From the NCBI GenBank assembly GCA_028551475.1, contig CM052356.1, positions 12,427,884-12,491,883 of the forward strand: 64,000 nt of DNA, given 5' to 3'. A model generated the notes under the pieces. That model did no database searches, was not told the origin of the DNA, and saw nothing but the letters and a program-made list of their open reading frames with translations. Numbering within the stretch: position 1 is the stretch's first letter; every line of letters begins with the position of its first letter. The stretch is from Casuarina equisetifolia. Lineage: Eukaryota; Streptophyta; Magnoliopsida; Fagales; Casuarinaceae. This document shows, piece after piece, positions 37,229-49,877 of the stretch. The position numbers and the translations under genes are program-made.

Positions 37229-37675
37229 AAGACGAGCCTTTATTCAACTATCTCAGGCTTTGATCTGCCTTCGCTGGCGGTCATACATGCCTCAGAATCC
37301 TCAGCAACACAAATACTATCTCTACAAGGGGTAATGGTGAGAAGAAGAGGAAGAGAATGAGTCCTTCGGTGACTCCAAACTCAGACCTATCACAGAGGGA
37401 GGAAATTTCAAAAAAACCAAACAGTTTCCCAGGCAAATGCATCCGAGTAACTACCGAAGTCCAAACAAAACGCTCCTTCTACTGGAGGCGAACTCCCGTG
37501 GCAACAGGGACGAGCCTTTCTACAACCTCCTCAATTCCAGATCTGCCCTCGTGGGCATCAACTCGTTCATCAGAAATTGCCGATGTGCAGTTACAATCCC
37601 TACAAGGGGTAAATGGCAAGAAGAGGAAAAGAGAGAGCTCCTTGGCAATTCCAAGTTCAGATCTAACCCATACAC
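37229..37675 (+). repeat. Two-copy direct repeat (about 165-bp units) in a GC-richer island
   Basis: 37229-37393 and 37511-37675 align through GACGAGCCTTT, GATCTGCC, TACAAGGGGTAA(A)TGG, AGAAGAGGAA and CTCAGACCTA / TTCAGATCTA. Both copies can be read in a frame giving TSL..T...DLPS ... LSLQG or LQSLQG, so the duplicated stretch may once have been coding. Confidence 0.65.
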
Positions 37676-37935
37676 AAGCTGCACTTACTGTTCCGAAGGC
37701 AGCTATACAACATTTCTACAGAATGCTTGGAATCGCACCACTAGGGTTTTGGTGTTTGGTTGCACTACAAGAATGCAGGTTGACGTACGACTTTCAACAG
37801 CCTTTAGGCAATCGTGAATCTTTGATCGGTCAGCATGAAGAACCCTCCTGGGTTCATTTTATATTCTGTAATCATATAATTTATTTTCGAACAATTTTTG
37901 GGCAAGGTATGTCCGCTTTAAGTCATATTCTGTAA
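37357..37935 (+). other. Open frame of 192 codons, unknown product
   Basis: The longest frame in the GC-richer island, covering the second repeat unit. The product is Ser/Thr-rich with a basic KKRKRE cluster, then a hydrophobic C-terminal part that runs into AT-rich sequence. Another frame (37437-37817) is open over the same bases. No domain was recognised and the second half looks like chance. It could be an exon of an unrecognised gene or part of an element. Confidence 0.25.
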
Positions 37936-38892
37936 TATTTCATTTTGCATTGTAACCTTGAATGCCCCTGCGGGCAAAGAGTTTCAGATGGAGCTTCCAT
38001 CCCATGCCTATGCATGATGTTGAAAGCAAAAAGACCGAGAAAGCGGATGGAAGAGGACCCCTTTGGCTTGAACTAGAAAGGGTACCCAGTTACGTCTGGC
38101 AACAAACTTCAAAGGTTATGTTGGAATGTTCAAGGAATAGGTTCCTTTGTTTTGAACCTCATGCTACAAAGGGCTGCCTTATAAGCAGGAGGTAGTCATT
38201 AACCAAGCCCTATAAGCAGGAGGTAGCCTAAATGTCTTCGATGCCTGTACTTTCAATAGATTTCCTGGGCCACTACATAACTGCTTCGCCAAAGGTATCA
38301 ACTTCTATACGTCAAAGGGTAAAATGTTGTAATTTCAAGACATGTTAAATATGTCATCTTAAGAATGTTTTGTATAAGTGGATGGGTCTTGACAATACAT
38401 TCAAACTGAAGGTGAAGCCTAAGAAGACTTACATTCTTCATTTAATCAACATAGCACTCAATGACGAGCTTGATTAAAGCATTTGGTTCTATTTTTAAAT
38501 CATTCAAAACGTGTTCATCAACAAATTTTCTTTGCTATACATTTTTATGTTGATAAAAAGGAGGAGAAATTATTGTTTTTATGAATTGGAGAAAACTTAT
38601 GTTTTCTTTATGACACAAGAACTTAGTACATGACCAAGTACATTAGAGAAGTTTTTGAATGATTGAAGTTTTGGATGTGAAATAGTTTTTCATATAAAAG
38701 TTTTGTCCCCACAAAAAAGGTGGGGATTGTAGAATATATTTTGATGTTGACAATATTTGAAAAACTATATTTATATACATATAATTGTAATAAGATTTAA
38801 AAATTATATATGGTTGTGCATTATCATTTTTGTGAAAGAAGGAAATGGAAATAATTTGAATTAAATTAATAAAAGAAAGGTTGCCATGTGAT
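37936..38892 (+). other. Unassigned, then plus-strand copia 3' remnant
   Basis: 37936-38300 holds a short direct repeat (TATAAGCAGGAGGTAG at about 38180 and 38211). From about 38540, TTGATAAAAAGGAGGAGAAA and, at 38701-38733, CCACAAAAAAGGTGGGGATTG followed by TAGAATATATTTTG look like polypurine-tract/LTR-start segments of SIRE-type copia elements on the plus strand. No coding part was confirmed. Confidence 0.4.
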
Positions 38893-38904
38893 TGTTGGGT
38901 TTTA

Positions 38905-40485
38905 TGGCTTAACAAGAAGGAGGATTGAATTGATTAAGCCATTGCTTTCTAAAAAAATTTTCATGCCAAAAACATGGAAATATGAAATGTTTAGTTTTCT
39001 TTCAAAGAATATTTCAAAAAGTTTCTTTTTCAAAATTGGTCTTAACAAAGCACGATTTGAAATATAACAAGCTATATTTACAACTTCTCCCCAAAAATGC
39101 TTAGGAAGATTATATTCACACATTATGATCCTAGTCATTTCTTGAATAGTTCTATTTTTCCTTTCAACAACACTATTTTGTTGTAGTGTTCTAGGAGCTG
39201 AAAAATTATATGAAATGCTATTTTCTAAAAAACATTTTCAAAGAGTTAATTTTCAAATTCACCACCATGATTGGTTCTTATTTTTACAATTAAAAGATCT
39301 TTTTCATTTTGAACCATTTTACAAAATTCAGCAAACTTATATTTTCCATTCAAAGTTGTTGTTCTCATAAGACCAAAAAGATCCATGTGTAGTATCTCTA
39401 ATGGTCTAGATGTACTCACTACAAGCTTCGATTTGAAGCTGTTTTGTGTATGTTTACCCTTAATGCATGCTTTATATAATCTATCATGGTTAAACTCTAA
39501 AGATGGAAGACCTTTAACTAGGTTATGCTTATATAATCTTTCTATTAAGCATAGACCCACATGTCCAGCTTTCTATACCTCAACCAAGCATCCATATATT
39601 TATTCACAATAAAGCATGTTTGTTCAACATTCAATTCACTCAAATCAAACACATAGATGTTATCTTTTCTATTTCCAACAATTTTCATTTTATGTTCAAC
39701 ATGCTCAACAAGGTAATTTTCTTTTCCAAATTTTATCTTAAATCCTTTATCACATAATTGACTTATACTAAGTAGATTAAATTTCAGCTCATCTACAAAC
39801 AAAACCTCAAATATAATTAGGATATTAGGGTTACCTATTGTTCCCATTCCTTTTATCCTTCCTTTGGAGTTATCTCCAAAAGAAACTATACCTCCATTTT
39901 TCAACTTAAGCGTTGAGAAGAGCTCTTTCATCCTAATATGTGTCAAGAACAACCACTGTCTAGAATTCATATGTTTTTGAGCCTTTTGTTTTTTACTTGT
40001 GCACTCATAACTTGTAGAAACAAATTTGATCATTGAAATGTTGGTACCCTTTCTATTTTGGGTCTGTGAGTGTTAGTTGGACTTAGATTTTTGGCATTCT
40101 TAGGTAGCCAAAGTTTCTTTACTTTGTAAGCCTTTCTAAGTCTGATGGGACATTTATCAAACATATGACCAATACAATTGCAAAAAGAACATTTACTATT
40201 ATGAAGCGAAATTGAACATTCTTTTTCTTTAAACAAATGAGTAAATGATTTTGATTTGTTATTTAATTTATATCCTAGTTCTGCTTTATCATATATACCT
40301 CTTTGAGAATTTAAAATCTTATCTAACATGACATTTCCTTTTGTGAATTTCTTTAACAACAAATTTTTCGCATCAAGTTTTGACTTCAAATCACAATTTT
40401 CCTTTTCTAGCTTAAGAACTCTACTTTTAAAATTATCAACATGTACATATGAGTTATTATCAACATGTATTTCAATGTCAAACAT
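38905..40485 (-). pseudogene. SIRE-like copia Gag C-terminus, protease and integrase relic
   Basis: From 40485 downward: a coiled-coil-like stretch (LEKENCDLKSKLDAKN), a second CCHC-like knuckle CSFCNCIGHMFDKC, and a worn protease area. Then come FVDELKFNLLSISQLCDKGF and the pre-integrase/integrase pieces (IKGKHTQNSFKSKLVVST, PLEILHMDLFG), a collapsed core with IRTNHGGEFEN, and lastly MTRIIMCEYNLPKHFWGE and CYISNRALLRP (39138-38905). Part of the integrase core between GKYKF and the QNEK segment is missing. Stops and frameshifts occur throughout. Confidence 0.8.
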
Positions 40486-40831
40486 AAGCTATTATCACAG
40501 GAAGTTTCTATTTCTATGTTCATACAATCTGATTTATTGTGTTTTTCATGTATGTCACTTATATATGCATCATACTTCTAATATACATAAGTAGGGATAC
40601 TAATGTTGTCATGCACCAAAATTGACATATTTTCCTGTTCAGTTTCATCTATACATGCAGCAATTAATATGTTTTGTTTATTTTGTACAGCAGTTAAAAC
40701 ATTTTGATTCTCATGATCAACAATTAGAGCACTTTGATCAACATGTACAGAAGTTAAGATTTTCTATTTTTCAGATTTATTTTTAGCTTTTAGCTTTCTA
40801 TATTTATTCTTTAATTTGTTTGCATACTTAA

Positions 40832-41866
40832 CTAAGTCAGAAAAAGTAGTTCAGAATTGCATACCTCAACATTTTCTCCCTCAAGAGTTGTTGTTGCAGT
40901 TAGACATAAATGTGCAACTTCTTCTTGAGTTTCTTCATCAGATGAAGAGTTCTCATCATCCCATGTAGAGAGCATAGCTTTCCTTTTACTTTTGTTGTTT
41001 CTCTTCTTGATCACTAGACAATCAACTTTAATGTGTCCTGGTTTTCTACATTCATAGCAAACATTTTCCCTAGGTTCATTTACTTCTTTTCTCCTATTTT
41101 GTCCTATGTTCCTACTTAGTTCTTTTCTTAAAACTTTCCTAAATCTCCTAGCTATGAAAGCTTCTTCATCATTTTCTGATTCTTCCTTTTCAACCTTTTC
41201 AACTTCCACTTTAAGTACAAGTGATTTTTTGTTTTCCTTTTCTTTCTCTCTTCTTATAATTTACATTTCATGAGTTTTGAAAGAACCTAGCAAGTCATCT
41301 AAGGTTAATACATCTAGTTCATGAGCCTCTTCTATGGCCATCTTCTTAGGATCCTAACTTTTGGGTAAGGATACTAACATTTTTCTCACCATTTCCTCAT
41401 TTATGTAGGTTTTTCCTAACAATTTTAGTATAGAAATGATTTTGGCAAACCTACCAAACATGTCACTAATAGTTTCAAAATCTTTCATAACAAACAACTC
41501 ATAGTCATGTGTAAGCATAATGACGTTAGAAGATTTTACCTTTTTGGTTCCTTCATAGATGACTTCTAACTTATCCCAAATCTCTTTATCGGTGAGGCAA
41601 GAGGATACTTTGTTGAACTCATGTGCTCTAAGACCACTATAGATCATATTCATAGACTTAGCATTTAACCCCATTAGTTTAGCTTCATTTTTAGTCCACT
41701 TATTAGTCATGGGTAATGTGATACCCTTCCTAATTACTTGCCAAGCTTTTGGATCTTGGCCTATTACAAAGACTTGCATTAATTGTTTTCAATGCCTAAA
41801 ATTAATGTCATCAAATAGAGGAGTTTTATTAAACCTCGTAACAGCTAAACCTTTGTCAGAAGCCAT
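40832..41866 (-). pseudogene. SIRE-like copia gag relic
   Basis: The ATG at 41866 gives MASDKGLAVTRFNKTPLFDD. A stop replaces the tryptophan expected after FRH. The frame 41779-41354 then carries a well-kept copia Gag (IGQDPKAWQVIRKG, LTDKEIWDKLEVIYEG, FGRFAKIISILKLLGK). 41209-40832 holds a CCHC zinc knuckle CYECRKPGHIKVDC and a run of acidic/Ser residues. The pieces follow the primer site in the right order. Confidence 0.8.
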
Positions 41867-41928
41867 AGTATGGATCTACTCTAGGATGTTAATCCTCTTA
41901 ATCAGAGAACCTGGCTTTATATGCCAAT

Positions 41929-43679
41929 TGTTAGGTTTTATGACTTAACAAGAAGGGGGGTTGAATTGATTAAGCCAAGAATCAGTTACAATTTTTACTT
42001 TTTAAGACAATTCTAGGTGTTCATACAATTCACACAAATATAATAAAGAGAGAAAGCTAACAACATAAAGACTAGTTTCGGACAATATATCAAACTTTTG
42101 GACAAGGAAACAAGTTAACATCAAGTTGAGGAATAAATAGATATTAGTAATCAACAAGTTAACTTTAAGCAAATAAAACAAAGAGAGAGAAACACCAGAT
42201 TTACCATGGTGGTTCAACACTCAACCCTTGAGCCCTACGTTTACCCTCTCCTTCTTTAATCTAACCGATTGAAATCTCCTTTACTCAAACCAGATTAGGA
42301 GAAAACATTCTCCCTAATCCAAGTAATTCCTTATCAAGGAATTCAAAAGTAAAGCAGATTTAGAGATGAATTAGATGAGCACAAAGAATGATTCTTTAAC
42401 TAAAGAGAACTTTAGATACTTGTAAGTATCTAACCCTTCTCCATAGATTAGCTATTCTTAAATAGAAAAAGTAGAGATAAGGTTTCAAACGTTCAAACCT
42501 CAAAATGTAGCCTTCTTCCCATTAGAACAGTAAATCACCCTTTAAATTAGCTTCACATCTTCACTCTTAATCACAAATCCAACCATTTTGACACCGGTCT
42601 ACTCAAGAATCCTCTTAGTGAGGACTCAATTGCTAGCGACGCTACTTCTCCATCTCTCTCTCCTTTCAATTGGATTTTGTTCATAATAGGGAGTTAGGTC
42701 ATCGTGATCATGCGAACAGCTTAAGAAAGAAGCTACCTAAATGAAACGGTGAGTTTCATTTAATGATACAAACTAGACTTATCCAACTAATAGGTAGTGA
42801 CTTTATAAACGGGCCGTGAGGTGGGCTGAGAGTAAGTATAATGAGCAGGCCAAGAGCATATATGATGAGCATAAGAAAGAAGCTACCTAAATGGAATGGT
42901 GAGTTTCATTTAATGATACAAACTGGACTTATCCAACTGATAGGCAATGACTTTATAAGCAAGCCATGAAGTGGGCTGATAATGAGTAGAATGAGCAGGC
43001 CGAGAGTAAATGTAATGAGTAGGCCGAGAGCACATATGATGAGCATAAGAAAGAAACTGCCTAAATGAAATGGTGAGTTTCATTTAATGATACAAACTGG
43101 ACTTATCCAACTAGTAGGAAGTGACTTTATAAGTGGGTCGTGAGGCAGGCCGAGAGTGAGTATAATGAGCAGGCCAAAAGTAAATGTAATGAGTAGGTTG
43201 AGAGCATATATGATGAGCAGGTCAAGAGTGAATGTAATGAGCAAGCCAAGAGCATATATGATAAGCAGGCCGAGAGTAACTATCATAGGTTCTTAGTAGA
43301 ACCATAGTTTACTTTAATAATAGTCTTGATTTAGTAAAGTAATTTTTTGCTAAAGTCAATTTCTTCATACCTTCATCCAAGCAAGAACAAGTATCATTTT
43401 TTCTCAAATATAATATATGACATATTTAACATCTTTTAAATAAGGCTTTTCTCAAGACATTATATAATGATATTAAATAAATCATTTCTTAAAGGCATTA
43501 TATAATAACATTATATCAAGAAATGTAGGAACTCAGTTACTTTATAATATCATTGATTGATATTATAATTTGTACACTTTTTACTTCCTATGGTTTTCTT
43601 TTGCACCTATGAAAAACATATTTCAAGAAATATATGCACAAATAAATTTTTGTCATAACTAAACCTTTTTTTTCCATTA
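41929..43679 (-). repeat. 5' LTR of the SIRE-like copia element
   Basis: The left boundary, beside the primer site, is exact (TGTTAGG). The first 50 bp are repeated at 38893-38942 with about 90 percent identity, which confirms the LTR. It contains the minisatellite at 42722-43284. The right end is inferred from a possible GTGAT target duplication and is uncertain. Confidence 0.6.
42722..43284. repeat. Hierarchical minisatellite inside an LTR
   Basis: Three long units start at 42722, 42872 and 43046 with TAAGAAAGAA(G/A)CT(A/G)CC. Each has a constant 110-bp head (GAGTTTCATTTAATGATAC ... GACTTATCCAACT) and a tail made of 24-25-bp subunits of the form AATGAGCAGGCCGAGAGTA. Subunit number grows from about two in the first unit to three in the second and five or more in the third. 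Confidence 0.9.
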
Positions 43680-44788
43680 GTGATCAATTCTTTAAATCTA
43701 GACATTAAATGAAATGCTCATATGACAAGCATAAATGCATGAATTAAGGATAAAATAGAGATAAATTTTAATGTCTATGATTAAATTAAATATGAAAATC
43801 ATTTGGAAAACAAAATATGTGTCTTGTTTGAAATTTTGTCTTAAAGATAGGAGGATGCAATGGATGGGATGTGAGGGTACTAAGTGAAAACAAAAATTAA
43901 ATAAAAAGGAAAAGAAGAGCATATAGGGGTAAAATTGGAAATAAGGCTAGGTTTATTTTGTTGCTTTTCATTCACTTATTAGATGTCTCCTTTCCTCTTA
44001 AGACTATAATTTGTAAATCTCCATTCTCCCTTCAATCAATGCAAAAAGATAAGTTTTTGTGAAATTAATTTTGCAAGGCTTTGATGACCTAATGGTAAGA
44101 ATGTTGTTTCCCTAAGTTGATATGGTAAATGGTTCTCTATGTTATGGGTTAGGGTTATGAAGGAGGACACAGTTTTAAGAAAATTATTGAGCAAATTATC
44201 TTGAGCAAAAAACATGATTCTCACTCCTTATTACTGTTGCAAAATAGCATTAGGTAATATTTTTCTATTCTAAAGCTAATTTTTAATATTAGTTCATTAT
44301 TGTTTGAGTTATGCTTAACGTATGAATTTGATTATTGACAAATTGCAGAATTAGATTTAAAACGTAATTTGTTTTTGGTGGATATCTATTTAAGATTGTT
44401 TGTATTGTCTTATAGCGCATATAAATTTTGCCTACTATATTAAATTCATTGAAATTCCAATACCAAGTGCAAAAACTATTGAATTTGTTTGGATTGTGAC
44501 ATTGTATGGAATATATCAAGATTGTTACGCATACTCTGATTGGTTGCAGCCTATTGCTTTGAATATCTTTTTGGAACAAATTAAGTTGTGTGGCTTATGG
44601 TGGTGTACGAGGCCATGTAGCTTATTGTGATGTATAAGGTCATGTGTGATCTAGTGTGTTAAGGCCGTGTGTGGCCTGAATTGAAATTATATTGTTGTTT
44701 GAAGTTGTGTTGGCCTTTGTGTGCAGAAGTGAATTGTGACAATTTCTATTCCGTGAATAGAAATTAAAGGTGTACTAAATTTGAGAGT
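43680..44788. other. Unassigned, with a short degenerate tandem repeat
   Basis: AT-rich, no gene. At 44588-44677, three units of 25-29 bp end in GAGGCCAT, AAGGTCAT and AAGGCCGT, each beginning GTGTGG/GTAGC/GTGTGA. Confidence 0.45.
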
Positions 44789-46402
44789 TACTTGGTGAAA
44801 TTCTACATATACGTGTATATGTCGAACAAGTAATATAATAATGAGTAAAGATATTGTCCCATAAAAACTAATGCTTATTGAACTAACTAATTACTAATGG
44901 TCAACAATTTCTAAAGTTTATCTAGTAAATTAATGTGATAAAACATGGATTAAACAACTAAATTTAACCTAAACTAGATACCTAAAACATGTTAGAGTGC
45001 TCGACTTCACCTAATTACTAGGTACGAATGTCGATCATTCATGCTAGTAAGATCAATTCTACTTATATGATGACAAAATTCTCTAATTTATTCACTATCC
45101 TATGTCTAGGTATATAAAACCTACTTAGCTCATTAACTCATTGTATTTCTACTTATGATTAAATGAACTAAGAGCATTAAGATTAGTGACTATTCTAGTT
45201 TACACCTAAAGTTACACAAATCATATGGTATATGTCTATCCATGTTAATCTATGGTTGCACATTACAAAAAACAACTACATTATTTCTTATCGATTTCTA
45301 ACATGCAAATAAGCTTATCTAAGTGGTAGCTAATCACTCAAATGCATTAAACTCATCTAAATGGTACCATCATAATGAAGTTACATCATATTTTTAACCA
45401 AATAAGCTAAAACATGGTATTTACACCAACAGAAATAGTGCAAGAAATTGAACAAAGTATTCTTCAAATTAGAAACATGAAAGCTATCACCAAAATGTCT
45501 TCAATTCAAGAAAATTTTGCACAAATCTACACATCAGGAAGAGAGGAAAAAGTGGTCTAGAACAAGGGAACAAAACGAGCCAACACGTGCTTTCACGCGC
45601 TATCGCCATACACTGTCACATGCCGATGCCATGTGCCACCATGAGCTGTCACCATTCTACATAGAAATTGCCAAAAAATGTAGATCACAGTGGTTGAAGT
45701 GCCAATCTACCAAGAAATCACATGAATCTACCACAGAAATGCATAGATCTGATGAAGAAAGCTCAAATGATGTTTGTCTTTTTTTGCCATAAACCGTTGC
45801 AAAACCATTTCTAAAGCGCCAAAAAAAGCACTAAGATGGCAAATCCACTTCCTCCTTATCGGAAAATGCAAGATTCTAGGTGAAAAAGTGATCTTAGGTG
45901 CCAAAATAGGTCACGTTGTCGCATGACCACCTTTTCCTACATTGTTTAGTCACTAAAGGAAATGATTGTAGACGGTGTTCCGGTTTGGCAGTCGCATGAT
46001 TGTCCCATGCCAATGTTCATCCTTCTCTTTCTCTCTTTTTCTCTCTAACCCAACTACTCACACTTCTCTCTCTCCCCCTTCTTTTTTTTGCAATAATCCC
46101 ACAATAGCCCCCACACGACTTTTTTTTTTCTTCTTTTCCTTTATTAATTCAATCTTTTTACTTTTACTCTTTCCTTTTTTCTCTTTTCCTTTTCACTTCC
46201 ACATGTGACAATCTCCTCTATTTTCTTTGTTGTTTTCTTCTCTTTTTCTTTGATTTGCTGCTTATTTCCTTCTATTTAGGGTTTGTTACATGAAATAACA
46301 AATTATAAATAATTATGAGTGGATGCAAACATAATTTTACAAATACTATAATATATAAAGCCTAAAATAGTCACAATAGCTTTATACAAAATAAAGTTAT
46401 CA
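44789..46402 (-). repeat. Solo gypsy LTR
   Basis: Aligns over its full length with the LTRs at 48177 and 59746: left end CTTGGTGAAATTCTAC, right end ATAAAGTTATCA. It is flanked by AGAGT (44784-44788) and AGAGC (46403-46407), a probable 5-bp target duplication with one change. No internal gypsy sequence adjoins it, so it is a solo LTR left by recombination. The coding-strand U3 is purine-rich (seen as pyrimidine-rich 46018-46260). Confidence 0.8.
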
Positions 46403-46403
46403 A

Positions 46404-48176
46404 GAGCATTCTCTCAAATTTAAGTAAAAAGTCCTTCTTACTATTGGTAGGGGGTGGAGGTAGATCCAAGGGCATTGGACTAAACTACCTGAACATTTCT
46501 TGTTGTTTGTTTATTTCTTGTATCTATCTCTTATGTAGCAAAAAGAAATAATTAAATAATAACTTTTTAAAATTAAAATTAACCCAATCCAACCTTTTCT
46601 TATTGGGTTAAACCATAGTAATAAGTAGGTTTAGTGTAATAATGAATAATGGCTATTAGGGCATTAATATGTTAGCAAATGAGTGTATGCTAGGCAATGG
46701 TATCATCCTAAACAAAAGTGACTAGTCTAGGAGGATTTGTAGCTAGGGCTATGATGGGTGGTATATTTAGAGGGGATATGTCTAGCATGCTAAGGAGATT
46801 CAAGGAAGATGGTTATGTAAAAGGGTGACTAATGGATTAAGAACTAGAGTAATCATGGGTTGTTGTTGATGACAGGAAAGACTTCTTCATGGAAAATGGC
46901 ATTGGTAGCAATGAAAGATCTTTTAACTAGCTAGATAGTAATAATGGTATCTATGGTAACCAAGAATGTAGCCCTAAAAAATGCAAGCATATGACCTCAA
47001 GGAAAGCTTTTGCTAGGGCCAAAAGGTAAGGAAAACAATCATACGAAAGTAATATTAGGAAAATGGTGAATTAAATCCTACCAAGGAGAAATGTTGACTA
47101 TGACTTGGGTAGGTAATAATTGATGAGGAAGGTTATTGCATCAAAGGCAAAATCCCAAAAATGGGTGGGGACAACTAATTAAGTAATGATAATGAGGGAA
47201 ATCTTAATAATATGGTGGTGCTTCATTTTGCACTTCCATTCTGAAATGGTAAGTAAGGACATGAGATTTGTTATAGTATGTCATGTTGTGTTATGTGGTG
47301 GCAAAAGGCAAATGATAGAAACTTAAGAGTGCCATTGTAATAAACAACTTATAATCTACATTTCAATTGTTCCTTTAAAAATTTGTGAAACATAAGAAAT
47401 ATATCAAAGAATCGGGACCATTGACAAAAGGTGCAAAGCCAAGTAAATGGAGAGAAATCATCATAAAGAACACATTATATTTATTTTTGTTCAAAAGGGT
47501 TACAAGAGATGGACCTCAAATGTCAAAATGAATTAATTGGAGAAAAATGAAAGACCTAGATTGAGTGGGGAGGGGGGGTGTTAACCAAACAACTTTTAAA
47601 GAAGAATGATCAAGTCAATGATGCCACAATAGTAATGGGCTATCACATGAAACAAGAAAACTTGATAAAGTAGTTCTAAGTGGGTAAACATGGTAAAGGC
47701 CACAATCAAGTGGACCATGAAGTAAAGTATATTTGATGTGTAAGGAAATGACCTAGAAATGAGTGGTTAAGAAAAGGAAAAAAAAAGATTATTTTTAGAT
47801 GCATCTTATGAAAAAGATAATATATTTTTAACTATGAAAGGACAACAACAACATTTGATAAATTTAAGCAACAAGAAATAAGATTACTTGTGTGGGTGAA
47901 CAAGAAAGAGACATCACCACTCATAGTGAGATAATGAGTCCCAACATTAGAGTAGCATTAAATAAGGGAATAAGGTAGGCAATGACATGGTTAAAGGCCC
48001 TAAAATATGCATGCCATCAAGTGGATCAAATGAGGAGGGTGGAGGATTTGGTAGGCCATATTGGGCTATGGGAAAGGGAAAGATGTAGTTTGCTTAAGGA
48101 GGAAACTAGGGCCTAATATGTGTTTGGTAAGGTTTAACAACCATGAACTTGATAATGGCCTTAAGAAGTGAGTTGG
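46404..48176 (-). pseudogene. Old copia pol relic (protease to integrase), left half of a split element
   Basis: From 48176 downward: a worn protease area, then a block reading LDCGLYHVYP ... LVSCDSPLLLWHH (pre-integrase), then LYDDFSPFTWL, FDIFLMFHKFLKEQL, LPFQNGSAK (in place of YTPQQNGSAERK), QKLSLRSYACIF and the CHFP-type block before RT. Stops are frequent. The gag of this element lies beyond the large gypsy insertion at 61569-62500; joining the two sides across one GTTGG keeps the order gag then protease. The left end abuts the solo LTR. Confidence 0.75.
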
Positions 48177-49616
48177 TGTTCGGTGAAATTCTACATGCAA
48201 GTGTACATGTCAAATAAATAATATAATGATAAGTAAAGATATCGTTTCATAGAGACTAGTGCTTACTAAACTAACTAATTACTAATGGTAAATAGTTCCT
48301 AAAGCTTATCTAGCAAATCGAAATGGTAAAACATTAATCACACAACTAAATTTAACATAAACTTGATTTTAGGAAACATGTTAAAGCATCCGATTTCATC
48401 TAACTACTAGGTAGGAATGTCGATTATTCATGCTTGTAAGGTTTATTTTATTCATGTGATGATATAATTTTTTAATTTATTTACTATCTTATGTCTAGGT
48501 ATAGCAAATCTACTTAATTCATTAACTTACTTTATTTCTACTCATAAATTCAATGAACTTAGTGCATTAGGATATGTGAATATTCTAGTTTACACCTAAA
48601 GCCATACAAATCATATGGTATAGTTCTGTCCATATTAATCTATGGTTTCATATTACATGAAGCAACTGCATGTCATTTTCTGTCGGTCTCTAACATGCAA
48701 ATGAAATCATCGAAGTGGTAGTTACTCACTTAAACACATTAAACATAGTAATATGCAAGATCACATAAACAAAACATCTCACAAAACATCATAACCATAC
48801 CATTCATACATTATAATCAAGTTCCATCATAACTCTAACACAATAAACTAAAACATTATATTTACATGAACAAAAATAGTGCAAGAAATTAAACAAAGTA
48901 TTCTAAAAATTAAAAGCATCAAAGCTGTCTCCAAAATGTCTTCAATTTAGAAAATGTTTGGACAAATTTGCACGTCAAACGAAAGAAAATGAGCTATCTA
49001 GAAAATGGAAAGAAAATAAGCTAAAACGCATTTTCACGTGCCACCGTCATGCACTGCCACGCGTTACCATACGCCGCCTTACACCACTACCATTCTTCAC
49101 AAAAACCACCAAAAATTGCTAAAGAAGACGTCTGGAGTGTTGATTTGCCAAGAAATCCTTCAAATCCACATTAGAAACCCATAGATCTAATGGAAAATGC
49201 TTAAATGGCATTCGCCGTTCTTTGTTGGAAACCATTTTGAAACCTCATGCAACTACCATAGATTGATTGGAAATTGCAAGTGGATGCTAGATCCATTCTT
49301 TTCTCGCCATAAAACACCCAAAAATGGCTAGAAAAAATGTCTTAAGTGTCAGAAGTGGGTCGTCGCCAAAGAACGAAGGGTGGACAGTCGGTGTTTGCAC
49401 GACCATTGCTCCTCTATGAGGCGCACATTATTGCGTGCGGTCCTTAAGCTTCCAATGATGCCCTCACTCCGACGATACTCTGATGATGTGTTGCCTGACA
49501 ATACCCATTTTTCAATGCCCCCTCTTTGTTCACAATTTTCTCGACAATAGCCTACTTGCTTTTTTTTCCCTTTTCTTTTATTTAGTCCTTTCTTCACTTT
49601 TTCTTTCTCACATGAG

Positions 49617-49621
49617 AAACC
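49617..49621. other. Target-site duplication, left copy (AAACC)
   Basis: AAACC immediately before the left LTR. The right copy is 55374-55378. The homologous LTR at 61407-61411 has a single AAACC with the same flanks and no insertion. Confidence 0.95.
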
Positions 49622-49870
49622 TGTCACAAGACGTGAGCAAGGAGAGAGAGAGCATGAGAGAATTCTCTGTATTGCTTACTTAAAACTGAATGTACAACGT
49701 AGTGGTCCTCTTATAGGAGAAGCACGGTCCATGCTAGGAAAGAATATAAACAATAATAATACAAATATTCCTACCATATAAGCAACTTCCCTAATAAGCC
49801 TACATTACATGGTAAGTATCTCAATCTATACAAGGAAGGAATAATGCAATATATGACGGTATCTCCAACA
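49622..49870 (-). repeat. 3' LTR of young copia
   Basis: 249 bp, TG...CA ends, adjacent to the polypurine tract CTTGAGGGGGAG (minus strand, 49882-49871). Confidence 0.95.
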
Positions 49871-49877
49871 CTCCCCC

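Larger units (their letters stand above)
38893..43679 (-). mobile_element. SIRE-like Ty1/copia element, deletion derivative
   Basis: Minus-strand element. The 5' LTR begins (plus strand) at 41929 with TGTTAGGTTTTATGAC. A primer site lies at 41927-41911 (TTGGCATATAAAGCCAG, a worn tRNA-Met site). Gag follows, then protease and integrase. At the far left only about 50 bp of the 3' LTR remain (38893-38942, TGTTGGGTTTTATGGC), fused directly to integrase coding sequence, so RT, RNase H and most of the 3' LTR have been deleted. The right limit is tentative: GTGAT occurs at 38888-38892 and again at 43680-43684, which may be the target duplication. Confidence 0.75.

Noticed and set aside
42722-43284. 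CRISPR-like array
   Set aside because: Repeats are contiguous with no unique spacers and lie in a plant retrotransposon LTR.
43080-43286. Repetitive hydrophobic peptide (GLLI, ALGLLI pattern)
   Set aside because: It is the minisatellite read on the minus strand; no start context or relatives.
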